The notes beneath the pieces are model-generated. The model was not told the DNA's origin. It saw only the letters and a program-made list of their open reading frames with translations, and made no database searches. From an alpha proteobacterium SCGC AAA028-D10 (GTDB taxonomy: Bacteria; Pseudomonadota; Alphaproteobacteria; Pelagibacterales; Pelagibacteraceae): 46,770 bases of DNA. Below, piece by piece: positions 1 through 7,823 of this stretch. Where the stretch lies: NCBI GenBank assembly GCA_000510845.1, contig AZOF01000001.1:129379-176148 (forward strand), read 5' to 3'. Position numbers and translations under genes: made by a program. Positions within the stretch are counted from its first letter, which is position 1, and each line of letters begins with the position of its first letter.

Positions 1-572
1 GATGAAGGGACCCCTAATATTATATCCCCATGTTTAATTGAATTACCTGTGATAACATTTTTTTTTCCAACAATACCAACAGCAAAGCCAGCTAAATCAA
101 AAGAATCACCTGTGTATACTCCAGGCATTTCTGCCGTCTCACCCCCGGATAAAGAGCAACCAGCAATTCTACAGCCTTTTGCTATACCGGATAATATTTG
201 TTTATATTTTTTTTCAATAACTTTTGGAATTGCAATATAGTCTAAAAAAACAACAGGTTTAGCACCCTGCACAATTAAATCATTTACGCACATTGCAACT
301 AAATCAATACCGATCGTCCTGAAATCATTTAGATGATTTGCTATTTCTAGCTTAGTTCCAACTCCATCAGTTGAGGTTACTATAAGAGGGTCTTTAATTT
401 TATATTGTCCCAAATCAAATACAGATCCAAATCCCCCTATGTTTTTAAAGTTTTTAATTTCACTACCTTTAATTTTTGTAGATTTTGATAATTTAGAAAT
501 AAATTTAACTAGTTTTGTGGTTTTTTTGATATCAACACCACTTTTAAGATAGGTAAAATTTGAATTATTCAT
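1..572 (-). CDS. purM: Phosphoribosylformylglycinamidine cyclo-ligase (AIR synthetase), 3' part cut off by window
   Basis: PurM closes the imidazole ring in step five of de novo purine synthesis, using ATP to convert FGAM to AIR in the cytoplasm. The minus strand reads from an ATG at 570-572 off the left edge, giving 190 codons of a protein usually about 345 residues long. Visible hallmarks are the N-terminal Gly-Val-Asp-Ile turn after a Tyr-Leu-Lys-Ser segment, the STDGVGTKL nucleotide-binding motif at residues 67-75, a CVNDLIVQGAKPVVFLDY stretch, and the later SLSGGETAEMPG loop. It is divergent from the Hda-like gene with a 100-bp spacer. A purM next to an Hda-like gene is a common alphaproteobacterial arrangement. 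The family assignment is certain; only the truncation limits the entry. Confidence 0.97.
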   Translation of the reverse strand, partial: MNNSNFTYLKSGVDIKKTTKLVKFISKLSKSTKIKGSEIKNFKNIGGFGSVFDLGQYKIKDPLIVTSTDGVGTKLEIANHLNDFRTIGIDLVAMCVNDLIVQGAKPVVFLDYIAIPKVIEKKYKQILSGIAKGCRIAGCSLSGGETAEMPGVYTGDSFDLAGFAVGIVGKKNVITGNSIKHGDIILGVPS

Positions 573-672
573 TAAAAAAATATTAACACGTCAGCAATAC
601 ACTTGTTTTCTTATTTTACAATCAGTTTTTAAATAAGATTTTTTATAAAAATAATGTAGTTTCGGGTTTTTT

Positions 673-1335
673 ATGAAAGATCAAATAGTTTTTAAATTTC
701 CAGATAAGAGTTTTTATTATGAAGAAGATTTCTGTATAGGTGAAAATAATTATGAAGCTTACAAATTAATAAAAGAATGGCCGAATTGGAGTTTTAAAGG
801 AATCAATATTTATGGTCCCAAAAAATCTGGAAAATCTTATCTTGCAAAAATTTTTTCTGATAAGACTAATTCTAAAATTTTTTTAGGAGGAAGTGTTAAT
901 AAGAATAATATAGATTTAATATTAAATCAAAAAGTTTTAATTATAGAAGATGTAGAGTTATTTAATGACGAAATTTTCTTTCAAACAATTTTAAATGATT
1001 TTATAAGCAAAAATAAATTTATATATTTATCCTCTATTAAGTTAGCAGGAAGCATTCCTTTTAAATTAAAAGATTTAATTTCACGTTTAAATTCATTAGT
1101 TGCGGTAGCAATCACTAATCCTTCTGATGATTTATTCTCTCAGATTCTAACTAAAATGCTTTCTGATAAACAAATTAATATTACAAAAAAAGATGTAAAT
1201 TTTATCTTAAAAAATATTGAAAGAAGTTACCATGCTGCATCCAAGTTTGTTAAAAATTTAGATGAATTATCTTTACTGTATAAAAAAAAAATAAATACAA
1301 AAATTATTAACCAGGCATTAGCTAATATCAGCTAA
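673..1335 (+). CDS. hdaA: Hda/DnaA-like AAA+ ATPase (regulatory inactivation of DnaA)
   Basis: This is a 220-residue protein of the DnaA/Hda family with only the AAA+ part and no C-terminal DNA-binding domain. The Walker A motif is GPKKSGKS at 48-55, Walker B is in VLIIEDVE at 88-95, the probable arginine finger is R138 in LISRLNS, and a sensor 2-like helix lies at 184-199. The N-terminus QIVFKF (residues 4-9) resembles the beta-clamp binding motif by which Hda docks on DnaN. By family knowledge such proteins stimulate ATP hydrolysis by DnaA after replication starts. Its place beside purM supports this, since alphaproteobacterial hdaA often sits there. The last 8 bp overlap the convergent rnd gene. 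The sequence is divergent and Lys/Asn rich, so the family call is firm but the Hda function is inferred. Confidence 0.82.
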   Translation: MKDQIVFKFPDKSFYYEEDFCIGENNYEAYKLIKEWPNWSFKGINIYGPKKSGKSYLAKIFSDKTNSKIFLGGSVNKNNIDLILNQKVLIIEDVELFNDEIFFQTILNDFISKNKFIYLSSIKLAGSIPFKLKDLISRLNSLVAVAITNPSDDLFSQILTKMLSDKQINITKKDVNFILKNIERSYHAASKFVKNLDELSLLYKKKINTKIINQALANIS

Positions 1336-2188
1336 CTTTATTAAAAGTTTTTTTAAATTTTTTAATTAGTTTTGTTAATTTTTTAATTTCAATATTTTTT
1401 AAATTTTTTGAAATAAAGGTTAATTCCGTATTTTTAATATTTTTTATGATTTCTTTATCAGAAAAAACCCAATTTTTAGGAAGATTAATTTTTTTTGCTA
1501 CTTTATTTCTAAAATTTATTATTTTAATAAAATTGTTATTATTTAAAATATCATTACCTAATCTTTTTTTAAAAATAACAGGATAGTCTTCATGAGAAAT
1601 TTTAAATATCTCTTCTTTAATTAATTTATTAAATAATTTTAATTTATTTTTTTTAACTAAGTTATTATTTAATTTATTGAAAATTATTTTTAGATAATAA
1701 ACATCATTTATTAAGTAATTAATTCTCTCATTATTAATCGGTCTTTTTAACCAACCGTCACTCTGCAATGATTTATCTAAACTAATCTTGCAAAAATCTT
1801 GAACTAATTTCTTATAAGAAGGTCTATAATCATAACCATTAAACAATGCTGCAATTTGAGTATCAAAAACAGTAAATAAGATTTTTTTAACTGCAGATAA
1901 AAATATTTCTAAATCTTGCCTGCAAGAGTGAATCACCAACGTAATATTTTTTTTATTTAAAAATTTAAAAATTTTCTTAAAATTAATATTTCTCTCTAAA
2001 CAATCAATAATGCCAATATTTTTTCCATCAAAAATAACTACAATAGATATAATAGCTTGATAAGTTGATCTTCTTTCAAATTCTGTATCAAAGAAAAATT
2101 TTTTTTTATTTTTAATTTTTGCAAGAAATTGATCTAGTTCTTTATTGTTTTTAATTAATGAGAAATTATGATTGTTTTTTTTGAACAT
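1328..2188 (-). CDS. rnd: Ribonuclease D, short form with one HRDC-like domain
   Basis: RNase D is a 3'-5' exoribonuclease that trims tRNA and other stable RNA precursors. The DEDDy catalytic set is visible: D34 and E36 in FFFDTEF, D92 in HSCRQDLEIF, and Y158 with D162 in YLINDVYYL. The exonuclease domain covers about residues 1-190. A single HRDC-like helical segment follows at about 210-286, with the recognisable FRNKVAKKINLPKNW stretch. At 286 residues it is roughly 90 shorter than the usual 370-390, and the second HRDC domain is missing. It is divergent from aspS with a 40-bp spacer; rnd next to aspS is conserved in many alphaproteobacteria. Its 3' end overlaps the Hda-like gene by 8 bp. 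Base composition is extremely AT-rich even for this window. Confidence 0.93.
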   Translation of the reverse strand: MFKKNNHNFSLIKNNKELDQFLAKIKNKKKFFFDTEFERRSTYQAIISIVVIFDGKNIGIIDCLERNINFKKIFKFLNKKNITLVIHSCRQDLEIFLSAVKKILFTVFDTQIAALFNGYDYRPSYKKLVQDFCKISLDKSLQSDGWLKRPINNERINYLINDVYYLKIIFNKLNNNLVKKNKLKLFNKLIKEEIFKISHEDYPVIFKKRLGNDILNNNNFIKIINFRNKVAKKINLPKNWVFSDKEIIKNIKNTELTFISKNLKNIEIKKLTKLIKKFKKTFNKVS

Positions 2189-2228
2189 TAACTGTATCTC
2201 AATTTATTATTAAAAAGGTTGGTTTGAT

Positions 2229-4019
2229 TTGAATAAATATAGAACTCACAATTGCTCAGAACTTACAATTAAAAATATTGGCAAGCAAACTATTCTATCT
2301 GGATGGGTTCATAAAAAAAGAGATCACGGTAATTTATTATTTATTGATTTACGGGATCACTATGGAATTACTCAGTGTATAATTGATAATAAAAACGAAT
2401 ATTTTTCAACATTAGAAAAAATAAAATTAGAAACTGTTATTAGAATAGAGGGTGAGGTAGTTGCAAGAACTTCAGAGACAGTTAACAAAGAACACGCAAC
2501 AGGTTCTATCGAAGTTGCAATTAAAAATTTTAATGTATTAGGCTCAACAAAAGAACTTCCTTTACCAGTGTTTAGCGATCAAGAATATTCAGAAGAAATA
2601 AGATTAAAATATCGTTATTTGGATTTGAGAAGAAAAAAATTACATCATAATATTATTTTAAGATCTAATGTTATTTCATTTATTAGAAAAAAAATGGAGA
2701 GTCTTGGATTTTTGGAATATCAAACTCCAATTCTAACATCCTCTAGTCCAGAAGGAGCAAGAGACTTTTTAGTTCCAAGTAGATTAAATCCTGGAAAGTT
2801 TTATGCCCTCCCACAAGCACCCCAACAATTTAAGCAATTAATTATGGTATCTGGCTTTGATAAATATTTTCAAATTGCACCGTGTTTTCGAGATGAAGAC
2901 GCAAGAGCAGACAGGAGTCCTGGAGAATTTTACCAATTAGATATTGAGATGTCTTTTGTTGAACAGGAAGATGTATTTCAAGTAGTCGAGCCATTACTAC
3001 ATGAAGTTTTTACAAAATTTAGCAAAGGTTATTCAATTAGCAAAACTCCATTCAAAAGATTTAAATATAAAGATGCAATGTTAAAGTTTGGAACAGATAA
3101 GCCTGACTTAAGAAATCCGATAGAAATTAATGATGTGACTGAAATTTTCGAAAGAGAGGATGTTAAATTAGAAATATTTAAAAAGTTAATACAAAAAAAA
3201 TCGGTTGTAAGATGTGTGGTTGCAAAAAATGTATCTTCTAAACCAAGAAGCTTTTTTGATAATTTAGATAAAGGCGCAAAAACAGAAGGGGCTTCTGGAT
3301 TAGGTTATGTTATTCTTGAAAGTAATAATGGAAAATTAGAAGGAAAAGGACCTATAGCTAAATTTTTTTCTGAAGATGCAATAAGTACACTATGTAAAAA
3401 AATTAATGCTGCAGGGGGCGATGCTATATTCTTTGTATGTGATGTTAAGAAAAATGCTGAGAAATTTTCAGCATGGGCCAGAACTGAGATTGCAAAAAAT
3501 TTAGAATTAATAAAAGATAACGTATTTGAATTTTGTTGGGTCACTGATTATCCGATGTTTGAATATAATGAAATTGATAAGAAAATTGATTTTAGTCACA
3601 ATCCATTTTCTATGCCACAAACACCAATCGATTTAATTGATAAAACTGATCCATTGGAACTATTAGCTTATCAGTACGATATAGTTTGCAATGGTATCGA
3701 GCTTTCATCTGGAGCAATTAGAAATCACGTTCCGGAATTGATGTATAAATTATTTAAAATTGCTGGTTATTCAAAAGAGGAAGTTGATAATAAATTTAGC
3801 GGCATGATTAATGCTTTATCCTATGGTGCGCCACCGCATGGAGGAATAGCTCCTGGCATCGATAGGATTATTATGTTGTTGGCTGGTGAGAAAAATATCA
3901 GAGAAGTTACTATGTTTCCATTAAATCAAAATGCACAAGATTTAATGATGAATGCTCCATCTATTGTTTCTGAAAAACAATTAAAAGAATTAAATATTAA
4001 ATTAGTTAAAAAAGACTAA
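2229..4019 (+). CDS. aspS: Aspartyl-tRNA synthetase (bacterial type, probably non-discriminating)
   Basis: This class II synthetase charges tRNA-Asp with aspartate. The 596 residues match the bacterial length: an N-terminal OB anticodon-binding fold (1-105), motif 2 with FRDED at 220-224 in the catalytic core, the bacterial GAD insertion in the middle, and motif 3 near [14 protein letters not shown] at the C-terminus. The start is a TTG at 2229; there is no in-frame ATG upstream that would fit, and translation from TTG begins directly at the expected N-terminus. Residue H33, in the RDHG stretch of the OB fold, is the histidine associated with relaxed specificity (charging tRNA-Asn as well) in Pseudomonas aeruginosa AspRS, where discriminating enzymes such as E. 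coli have leucine. That role is inferred. The stop overlaps the convergent downstream gene by 4 bp. Confidence 0.97.
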   Translation: MNKYRTHNCSELTIKNIGKQTILSGWVHKKRDHGNLLFIDLRDHYGITQCIIDNKNEYFSTLEKIKLETVIRIEGEVVARTSETVNKEHATGSIEVAIKNFNVLGSTKELPLPVFSDQEYSEEIRLKYRYLDLRRKKLHHNIILRSNVISFIRKKMESLGFLEYQTPILTSSSPEGARDFLVPSRLNPGKFYALPQAPQQFKQLIMVSGFDKYFQIAPCFRDEDARADRSPGEFYQLDIEMSFVEQEDVFQVVEPLLHEVFTKFSKGYSISKTPFKRFKYKDAMLKFGTDKPDLRNPIEINDVTEIFEREDVKLEIFKKLIQKKSVVRCVVAKNVSSKPRSFFDNLDKGAKTEGASGLGYVILESNNGKLEGKGPIAKFFSEDAISTLCKKINAAGGDAIFFVCDVKKNAEKFSAWARTEIAKNLELIKDNVFEFCWVTDYPMFEYNEIDKKIDFSHNPFSMPQTPIDLIDKTDPLELLAYQYDIVCNGIELSSGAIRNHVPELMYKLFKIAGYSKEEVDNKFSGMINALSYGAPPHGGIAPGIDRIIMLLAGEKNIREVTMFPLNQNAQDLMMNAPSIVSEKQLKELNIKLVKKD

Positions 4020-4861
4020 TTTATTTTTTTGCTCTTAATATTTAACCTAATATTACTCAGATCTACTAATTTTTCTTTATATTGATTTCTTAAGAACCCT
4101 TTACTTGTGATATTTTTAAGAACATCAATAAGCTGAGCATTTTCCTCAGTATCTTCTGCTTGATCAGTTTTTTTAATGGAAGGAGTGTGCGCTAGATCTT
4201 CTCTTCCAAGATAAGAAATTGCAAGCTCTCTAAATAGATAATCTAAAATTGAAGAAGCTGATAAAATTCTATCATTACCTTTAATTTTTCCAGAAGGTTC
4301 AAATTTGGTATTAATGAAAGCGTCAACATATTCTTCTAGTGGAACGCCATATTGCAAACCCAATGATATTGCGATTGCAAAATTATTCATTAAAGATTTT
4401 ACGAGCTCTCCTTCTTTATTCGTATCAATAAATATTTCACCAACTCTACCATCATCATATTCACCGATATGCAAATAAACTTTATGATCACCAATCATGG
4501 CTTTTTGAATGTAACCTTTTCTGCGATCAGGCATTTTTCTTCTTTCACTGAAAGCTTTGTTCTCAATAGACAAAGATGATGTTTTGCTATCTTTGATATT
4601 ATTAAAAATACTAGAAGTTATATCTTCACTAATTTTTTGACTGGAGATTTCTTTAAGTTCCTGTTCTTTACTTAGAGTTTTATTAGCCTGTATTTCAGCT
4701 AATGATTTAGTTTTTCTTTTATTAAATTTAACGTCCAAAACCTCAACTTTTCCATCTTTTCTAGTATCAATTTCTTGAAGTGCTTCGTTAGTTAATTCTT
4801 GTAAATCATGTGTAATTTTAAATAAGCAAGTATAGAAACTTTCAGCAATATATTTGGACAT
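4016..4861 (-). CDS. Stand-alone TSCPD-type protein matching the C-terminal region of B12-dependent (class II) ribonucleotide reductase
   Basis: The 281-residue protein matches the segment that follows the catalytic barrel in large class II ribonucleotide reductases (NrdJ). Diagnostic stretches are KMPDRRKGY at 109-117, [14 protein letters not shown] at 133-146, and [24 protein letters not shown] at 156-179. No catalytic barrel precedes it; residues 1-105 are a lysine-rich charged stretch unlike the reductase active site. It also lacks the Cys-x-x-Cys tail of full-length NrdJ: the only cysteine is C12. It therefore cannot reduce ribonucleotides by itself. It may be an orphan regulatory or nucleotide-binding domain, comparable to the separate NrdJb subunit of pseudomonads, working with a reductase encoded elsewhere. 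Its promoter appears to lie at 4908-4936, back to back with that of the complex I accessory gene. Homology is confident, function is not. Confidence 0.8.
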   Translation of the reverse strand: MSKYIAESFYTCLFKITHDLQELTNEALQEIDTRKDGKVEVLDVKFNKRKTKSLAEIQANKTLSKEQELKEISSQKISEDITSSIFNNIKDSKTSSLSIENKAFSERRKMPDRRKGYIQKAMIGDHKVYLHIGEYDDGRVGEIFIDTNKEGELVKSLMNNFAIAISLGLQYGVPLEEYVDAFINTKFEPSGKIKGNDRILSASSILDYLFRELAISYLGREDLAHTPSIKKTDQAEDTEENAQLIDVLKNITSKGFLRNQYKEKLVDLSNIRLNIKSKKIN

Positions 4862-4907
4862 TTTTTATTCTTAAAAAATTAATGATTTTAAATCACTATT
4901 TTAATCT

Positions 4908-4936
4908 ATAATAAGTGTCTAGTTAAAAACAGACAA
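4908..4936 (-). promoter_or_regulatory. Predicted sigma70-type promoter for the TSCPD-domain gene
   Basis: Reading the minus strand, TTGTCT (complement of 4931-4936) and TATTAT (complement of 4908-4913) are separated by exactly 17 bp. The start codon at 4861 lies about 40 nt beyond the expected transcription start. This is by eye only, in AT-rich DNA where chance matches are common, but the spacing and both hexamers are good. Confidence 0.45.
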
Positions 4937-4937
4937 C

Positions 4938-4966
4938 TTGAAATAGAAATTTTTTGTGGATATCTT
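4938..4966 (+). promoter_or_regulatory. Predicted sigma70-type promoter for the NDUFA12-like gene
   Basis: TTGAAA at 4938-4943 and TATCTT at 4961-4966 are 17 bp apart, placing transcription start near 4973, about 14 nt before the ATG at 4987. The -35 box lies 1 bp from the -35 box of the oppositely directed promoter, so the two would be back to back and RNA polymerase binding might be mutually exclusive. Confidence 0.4.
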
Positions 4967-4986
4967 AAAAAATATAAATTTTTATA

Positions 4987-5346
4987 ATGATTAAATTTCT
5001 TAAAATTATTTTTACTTGGTGGAACGGTCAGACTATTGGAACTTTATTAAATACTCTATTTTTTGGAAAACTTGTTGGTATCGATGATTCTCAAAATAAA
5101 TATTATGTTGATAACAACGATAGAAGATGGGTTATTTTTAATTCAGAAGTAGAAGCTACTAAAATTCCACCAGAATGGCATGCATGGATTCATCATTTAA
5201 TTAAAGAGATTCCAAACAAGGATGAATTTTCAAAGTATGGATGGCAGAAAGATCATCAAGAAAACAAGACAGGAACTGAAGATGCTTATAATCCAAACAA
5301 ATATAAGTCACAAACTAAAGCTGATTACGAAAGTTGGCGTCCTTAA
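4987..5346 (+). CDS. NADH:ubiquinone oxidoreductase accessory subunit, NDUFA12/B17.2 family
   Basis: This 119-residue protein is the bacterial homologue of mitochondrial complex I subunit NDUFA12 (B17.2), found almost only in alphaproteobacteria. The family core is plain: WWNGQTIGT at 12-20, a VGIDD turn, and then YYVDNNDRRWVIF followed by PPEWHAWIHH. In the mitochondrial and Paracoccus enzymes it sits on the peripheral arm of complex I. The full 14-subunit nuo operon is in this same window at 32608-46359, so its partner is present. Downstream, accC converges with only a 3-bp gap; NDUFA12 near accC-accB-aroQ is a conserved alphaproteobacterial neighbourhood. No signal peptide or membrane segment is evident. 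The call is firm. Confidence 0.94.
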   Translation: MIKFLKIIFTWWNGQTIGTLLNTLFFGKLVGIDDSQNKYYVDNNDRRWVIFNSEVEATKIPPEWHAWIHHLIKEIPNKDEFSKYGWQKDHQENKTGTEDAYNPNKYKSQTKADYESWRP

Positions 5347-5349
5347 AAA

Positions 5350-6690
5350 CTAATAAAATTTATTTTTTGATAGCCAATTCACATCGTATTTCGAATTAAC
5401 AAAATCTTCATTTCTTAATATTTTTTTATGAAGATCGATTGTTGTGCTCACTCCCTCAATAACAAACTCATCTAAAGATCTTTTTAATCTAGAAATTGCA
5501 GAGGCTCTATCTTTGCCATGGCAAATGAGTTTTGCAACTAAACTGTCATAATAAGGGGGAATTTTACATCCTTGAAATACACAGCTATCAACTCTTGTTC
5601 CTGGACCTGAAGGTTGATTATAAGTTTTTATTGTACCAGCGCTTGGTAAAAAATCTTTACTTGGATCTTCAGCATTTATTCTACATTCAATTGCATGGCC
5701 AAAAAATGTAATATCTTTTTGCTGTAAATTTAATTTACCCGTTGAAGCTATTTCAATTTGTCGTTTAACAAGATCTATTCCAGTAACCTCTTCTGTAACG
5801 GGATGTTCTACTTGCAATCTGGTATTCATCTCTAAAAAATAAAATTTTCCTTTATCATAAATAAATTCAAGTGTTCCAGCTCCTTCATAGCCAAGTTTTG
5901 AAATAGCGTTTACAGAAACATCTAGTAAGTATTTTCTTTGTTCATCATTAATAACTGGACATGGACTTTCTTCTATTATTTTTTGATATCTTCTTTGAAC
6001 AGAACAGTCTCTTTCTCCTAAATGTACGGTATTATCTTTACCATCTGATAAAATTTGAACTTCTATATGTCTTGGGTTTTCAAAAAACTTTTCAATAAAA
6101 ACCTCATCATTATTGAAAAATTTCTTAGCTTCTGTTTGTGCAATTTTAATATTTTCTTCTAATTTATCTTCAGAATGAACAATTCTCATACCTTTACCAC
6201 CACCACCACCAGCAGCTTTAATTAGCACTGGAAAACCTATCTCTTTAGATATTTTTATAGCTTCACTAATATCTTTTATTCCTGTTTCAGATCCAGACAC
6301 AATTGGAAGCCCTAAACTTTTTGCTATTTTTTTAGCTTCAATTTTATCGCCCATTTTTCTAATAAGCTCTGAGCTTGGACCTATAAACTTAATTTTGTGT
6401 TGTTCTAAAATTTCTGCAAATTTATAGTTCTCAGACAAAAATCCATAGCCAGGATGAACAGCATCTGCGCCTGTAATCTCTATTGCCGATATTAAAGAGG
6501 GAATATTCAAATAACTATCTTGAGCTTTTTGAGATCCAATGCATATACTTTCATCGGCTAATCTAACGTGCATAGACTCATTGTCGGCAGTTGAGTGTAC
6601 TGCAACTGTTGCTATCTCAAGTTCTTTACAAGCTCGTATTACTCGTACGGCTATCTCGCCTCTATTTGCTATAAGTATTTTTTTAATCAT
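5350..6690 (-). CDS. accC: Acetyl-CoA carboxylase, biotin carboxylase subunit
   Basis: AccC is the ATP-grasp enzyme that carboxylates biotin on AccB, the first half of malonyl-CoA formation for fatty acid synthesis. The 446 residues equal the normal length. Visible motifs are the N-terminal ILIANRGEIAVRV, the glycine-rich ATP loop GGGGGKG at 161-167, CSVQRRYQK at 229-237 and the catalytic EMNTRLQVEHPVTE at 287-300. It follows accB with no intergenic base (accB ends at 6691), so the two are translated from one mRNA, probably with aroQ upstream. Its 3' end lies 3 bp from the convergent NDUFA12-like gene. Nothing unusual is seen. Confidence 0.98.
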   Translation of the reverse strand: MIKKILIANRGEIAVRVIRACKELEIATVAVHSTADNESMHVRLADESICIGSQKAQDSYLNIPSLISAIEITGADAVHPGYGFLSENYKFAEILEQHKIKFIGPSSELIRKMGDKIEAKKIAKSLGLPIVSGSETGIKDISEAIKISKEIGFPVLIKAAGGGGGKGMRIVHSEDKLEENIKIAQTEAKKFFNNDEVFIEKFFENPRHIEVQILSDGKDNTVHLGERDCSVQRRYQKIIEESPCPVINDEQRKYLLDVSVNAISKLGYEGAGTLEFIYDKGKFYFLEMNTRLQVEHPVTEEVTGIDLVKRQIEIASTGKLNLQQKDITFFGHAIECRINAEDPSKDFLPSAGTIKTYNQPSGPGTRVDSCVFQGCKIPPYYDSLVAKLICHGKDRASAISRLKRSLDEFVIEGVSTTIDLHKKILRNEDFVNSKYDVNWLSKNKFY

Positions 6691-7134
6691 TTACTCGACT
6701 AGGATTAAGTCCTGATCAAATTCTACCGCTTCACCATCGGTTACTAATATTTTCTTAACCACACCATCTTTAGTGGATGGGACATGGTTCATAGTTTTCA
6801 TTGCCTCGATAATAATAATTGTTTGGCCTTTTTTAATATTAGCCCCAACTGTGATAAAGGGTTTTGCGCCAGGTTCTGGAGCTAAATAAGCGGTTCCCAC
6901 CATAGGTGACTTTATAATATTAGCTTTATTTATATTACCAGTGGTAACTGTCGAAGAACCAGGAGAAGATGATCTTGGTTGATTACCAGTAGATACTACC
7001 TGTTCATGAACAACGCCTTTGCTAGATTTGCTAACTTTATACTTTACGTTATTTTCAGAATATTCAATCTCGGTTAGATTAAATTCATCTAGATAATCAG
7101 AAAGTTCTTTAATAATTTTTTTATCTATTTTCAT
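6691..7134 (-). CDS. accB: Acetyl-CoA carboxylase, biotin carboxyl carrier protein
   Basis: AccB carries the biotin prosthetic group between the carboxylase (AccC) and carboxyltransferase (AccAD). The 147 residues show an N-terminal helical segment, a Ser/Thr/Gly-rich flexible linker (about 40-70) and the biotinyl domain from about 72 to the end. The target lysine is K113 in EAMKTMN, preceded by the KSPMVGTAY strand typical of the domain. Its ATG shares one base with the aroQ stop (TAATG arrangement), indicating translational coupling aroQ-accB-accC. The ligase that would attach biotin is the birA gene at the end of this window. Confidence 0.98.
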   Translation of the reverse strand: MKIDKKIIKELSDYLDEFNLTEIEYSENNVKYKVSKSSKGVVHEQVVSTGNQPRSSSPGSSTVTTGNINKANIIKSPMVGTAYLAPEPGAKPFITVGANIKKGQTIIIIEAMKTMNHVPSTKDGVVKKILVTDGEAVEFDQDLILVE

Positions 7135-7574
7135 TATTTGTTATCTTTAATTATTTTTTTAATGGCGTCTATTGCTAAAATATATCCATAAGATCCTAAA
7201 CCACAAATCAGACCATTAACAACACTGCTAATCAATGATTTGTGACGAAATTCTTCTCTATGAAAGATATTAGAAATATGAATTTCTATTTTAGGTATTT
7301 TCACAAGATTTAAAGCGTCTAATATTGCAACCGATGTATGGGTAAAAGCTGCAGCATTAATTATTAAGCCATCGAATTTATCTCTAGATTTTTGAATTTT
7401 AGTTACGATCTCACCCTCAATATTAGATTGAAAAAAATCTATTTTAATTTTATTTTTTTTAGCATGTTCTTTGCATTTTTTCTCAATCGATTTAAGAGTT
7501 TCTTTGCCGTAAATCTTTGGTTCTCTTTCGCCTAAAAGATTAAGATTTGGACCGTTAATAATTACTATATTCAT
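7134..7574 (-). CDS. aroQ: 3-dehydroquinate dehydratase, type II
   Basis: AroQ dehydrates 3-dehydroquinate to 3-dehydroshikimate in aromatic amino acid synthesis and forms dodecamers in the cytoplasm. I chose the ATG at 7572-7574 because the type II family begins exactly with the strand (x)IxxINGPNLNLLGxREP; a longer reading from 7628 would add 18 unconserved residues and run past the thiS start on the other strand. The resulting 146 residues are typical. Catalytic residues are R17, Y22 and H99 (IHISN), and the C-terminal substrate loop RHKSLIS is intact. The gene overlaps the accB start by 1 bp. Divergent from thiS with a 45-bp spacer. Confidence 0.96.
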   Translation of the reverse strand: MNIVIINGPNLNLLGEREPKIYGKETLKSIEKKCKEHAKKNKIKIDFFQSNIEGEIVTKIQKSRDKFDGLIINAAAFTHTSVAILDALNLVKIPKIEIHISNIFHREEFRHKSLISSVVNGLICGLGSYGYILAIDAIKKIIKDNK

Positions 7575-7619
7575 ATAAGAAAATGATATGTTATAATTTA
7601 AAAACAGCTTAAATCCAAC

Positions 7620-7823
7620 ATGATACAAATCATTTTAAACGGAAAACCTCATAATATAAAAGAAAAAACTAATATAATTTCTTTATTAGAGACATTGTCC
7701 CTTTCAGAAAAAAAAGTAGCTATAGAAATTAATGAAGAAGTGGTTTCAAGAGATAATTATATTAAAAAAATTTTATCAGCTAAAGATCGAGTTGAAATTG
7801 TTCACTTTATTGGAGGGGGTTAA
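7620..7823 (+). CDS. thiS: Thiamine biosynthesis sulfur carrier protein ThiS
   Basis: This 67-residue ubiquitin-like protein carries sulfur as a C-terminal thiocarboxylate to the thiazole synthase ThiG. It starts with the usual strand MIQIILNGKP and ends with the required Gly-Gly, here as Phe-Ile-Gly-Gly-Gly. The size and fold pattern match ThiS rather than MoaD, and thiG follows immediately with no intergenic base. The glycine codons at its end also appear to form the ribosome binding site of thiG. No thiC, thiF, thiO or thiE is visible in the window, so whether the full thiamine pathway exists cannot be judged here. Confidence 0.95.
   Translation: MIQIILNGKPHNIKEKTNIISLLETLSLSEKKVAIEINEEVVSRDNYIKKILSAKDRVEIVHFIGGG
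7812..7817 (+). promoter_or_regulatory. Shine-Dalgarno site of thiG inside the thiS coding end
   Basis: GGAGGG at 7812-7817 is encoded by the C-terminal glycine codons of thiS and lies 6 nt (7 from the GGAGG core) before the TTG start of thiG at 7824. This is one of the strongest Shine-Dalgarno matches in a window where most genes have none, and it supports TTG as the real thiG start. Confidence 0.65.

Noticed and set aside
49..240. 63-codon plus-strand frame at the left edge
   Set aside because: It is antisense to purM, whose motifs are clear on the minus strand.
7575..7628. Longer aroQ reading from 7628
   Set aside because: The added 18 residues are not conserved, would overlap the thiS start, and the family begins at the strand just after the ATG at 7574.
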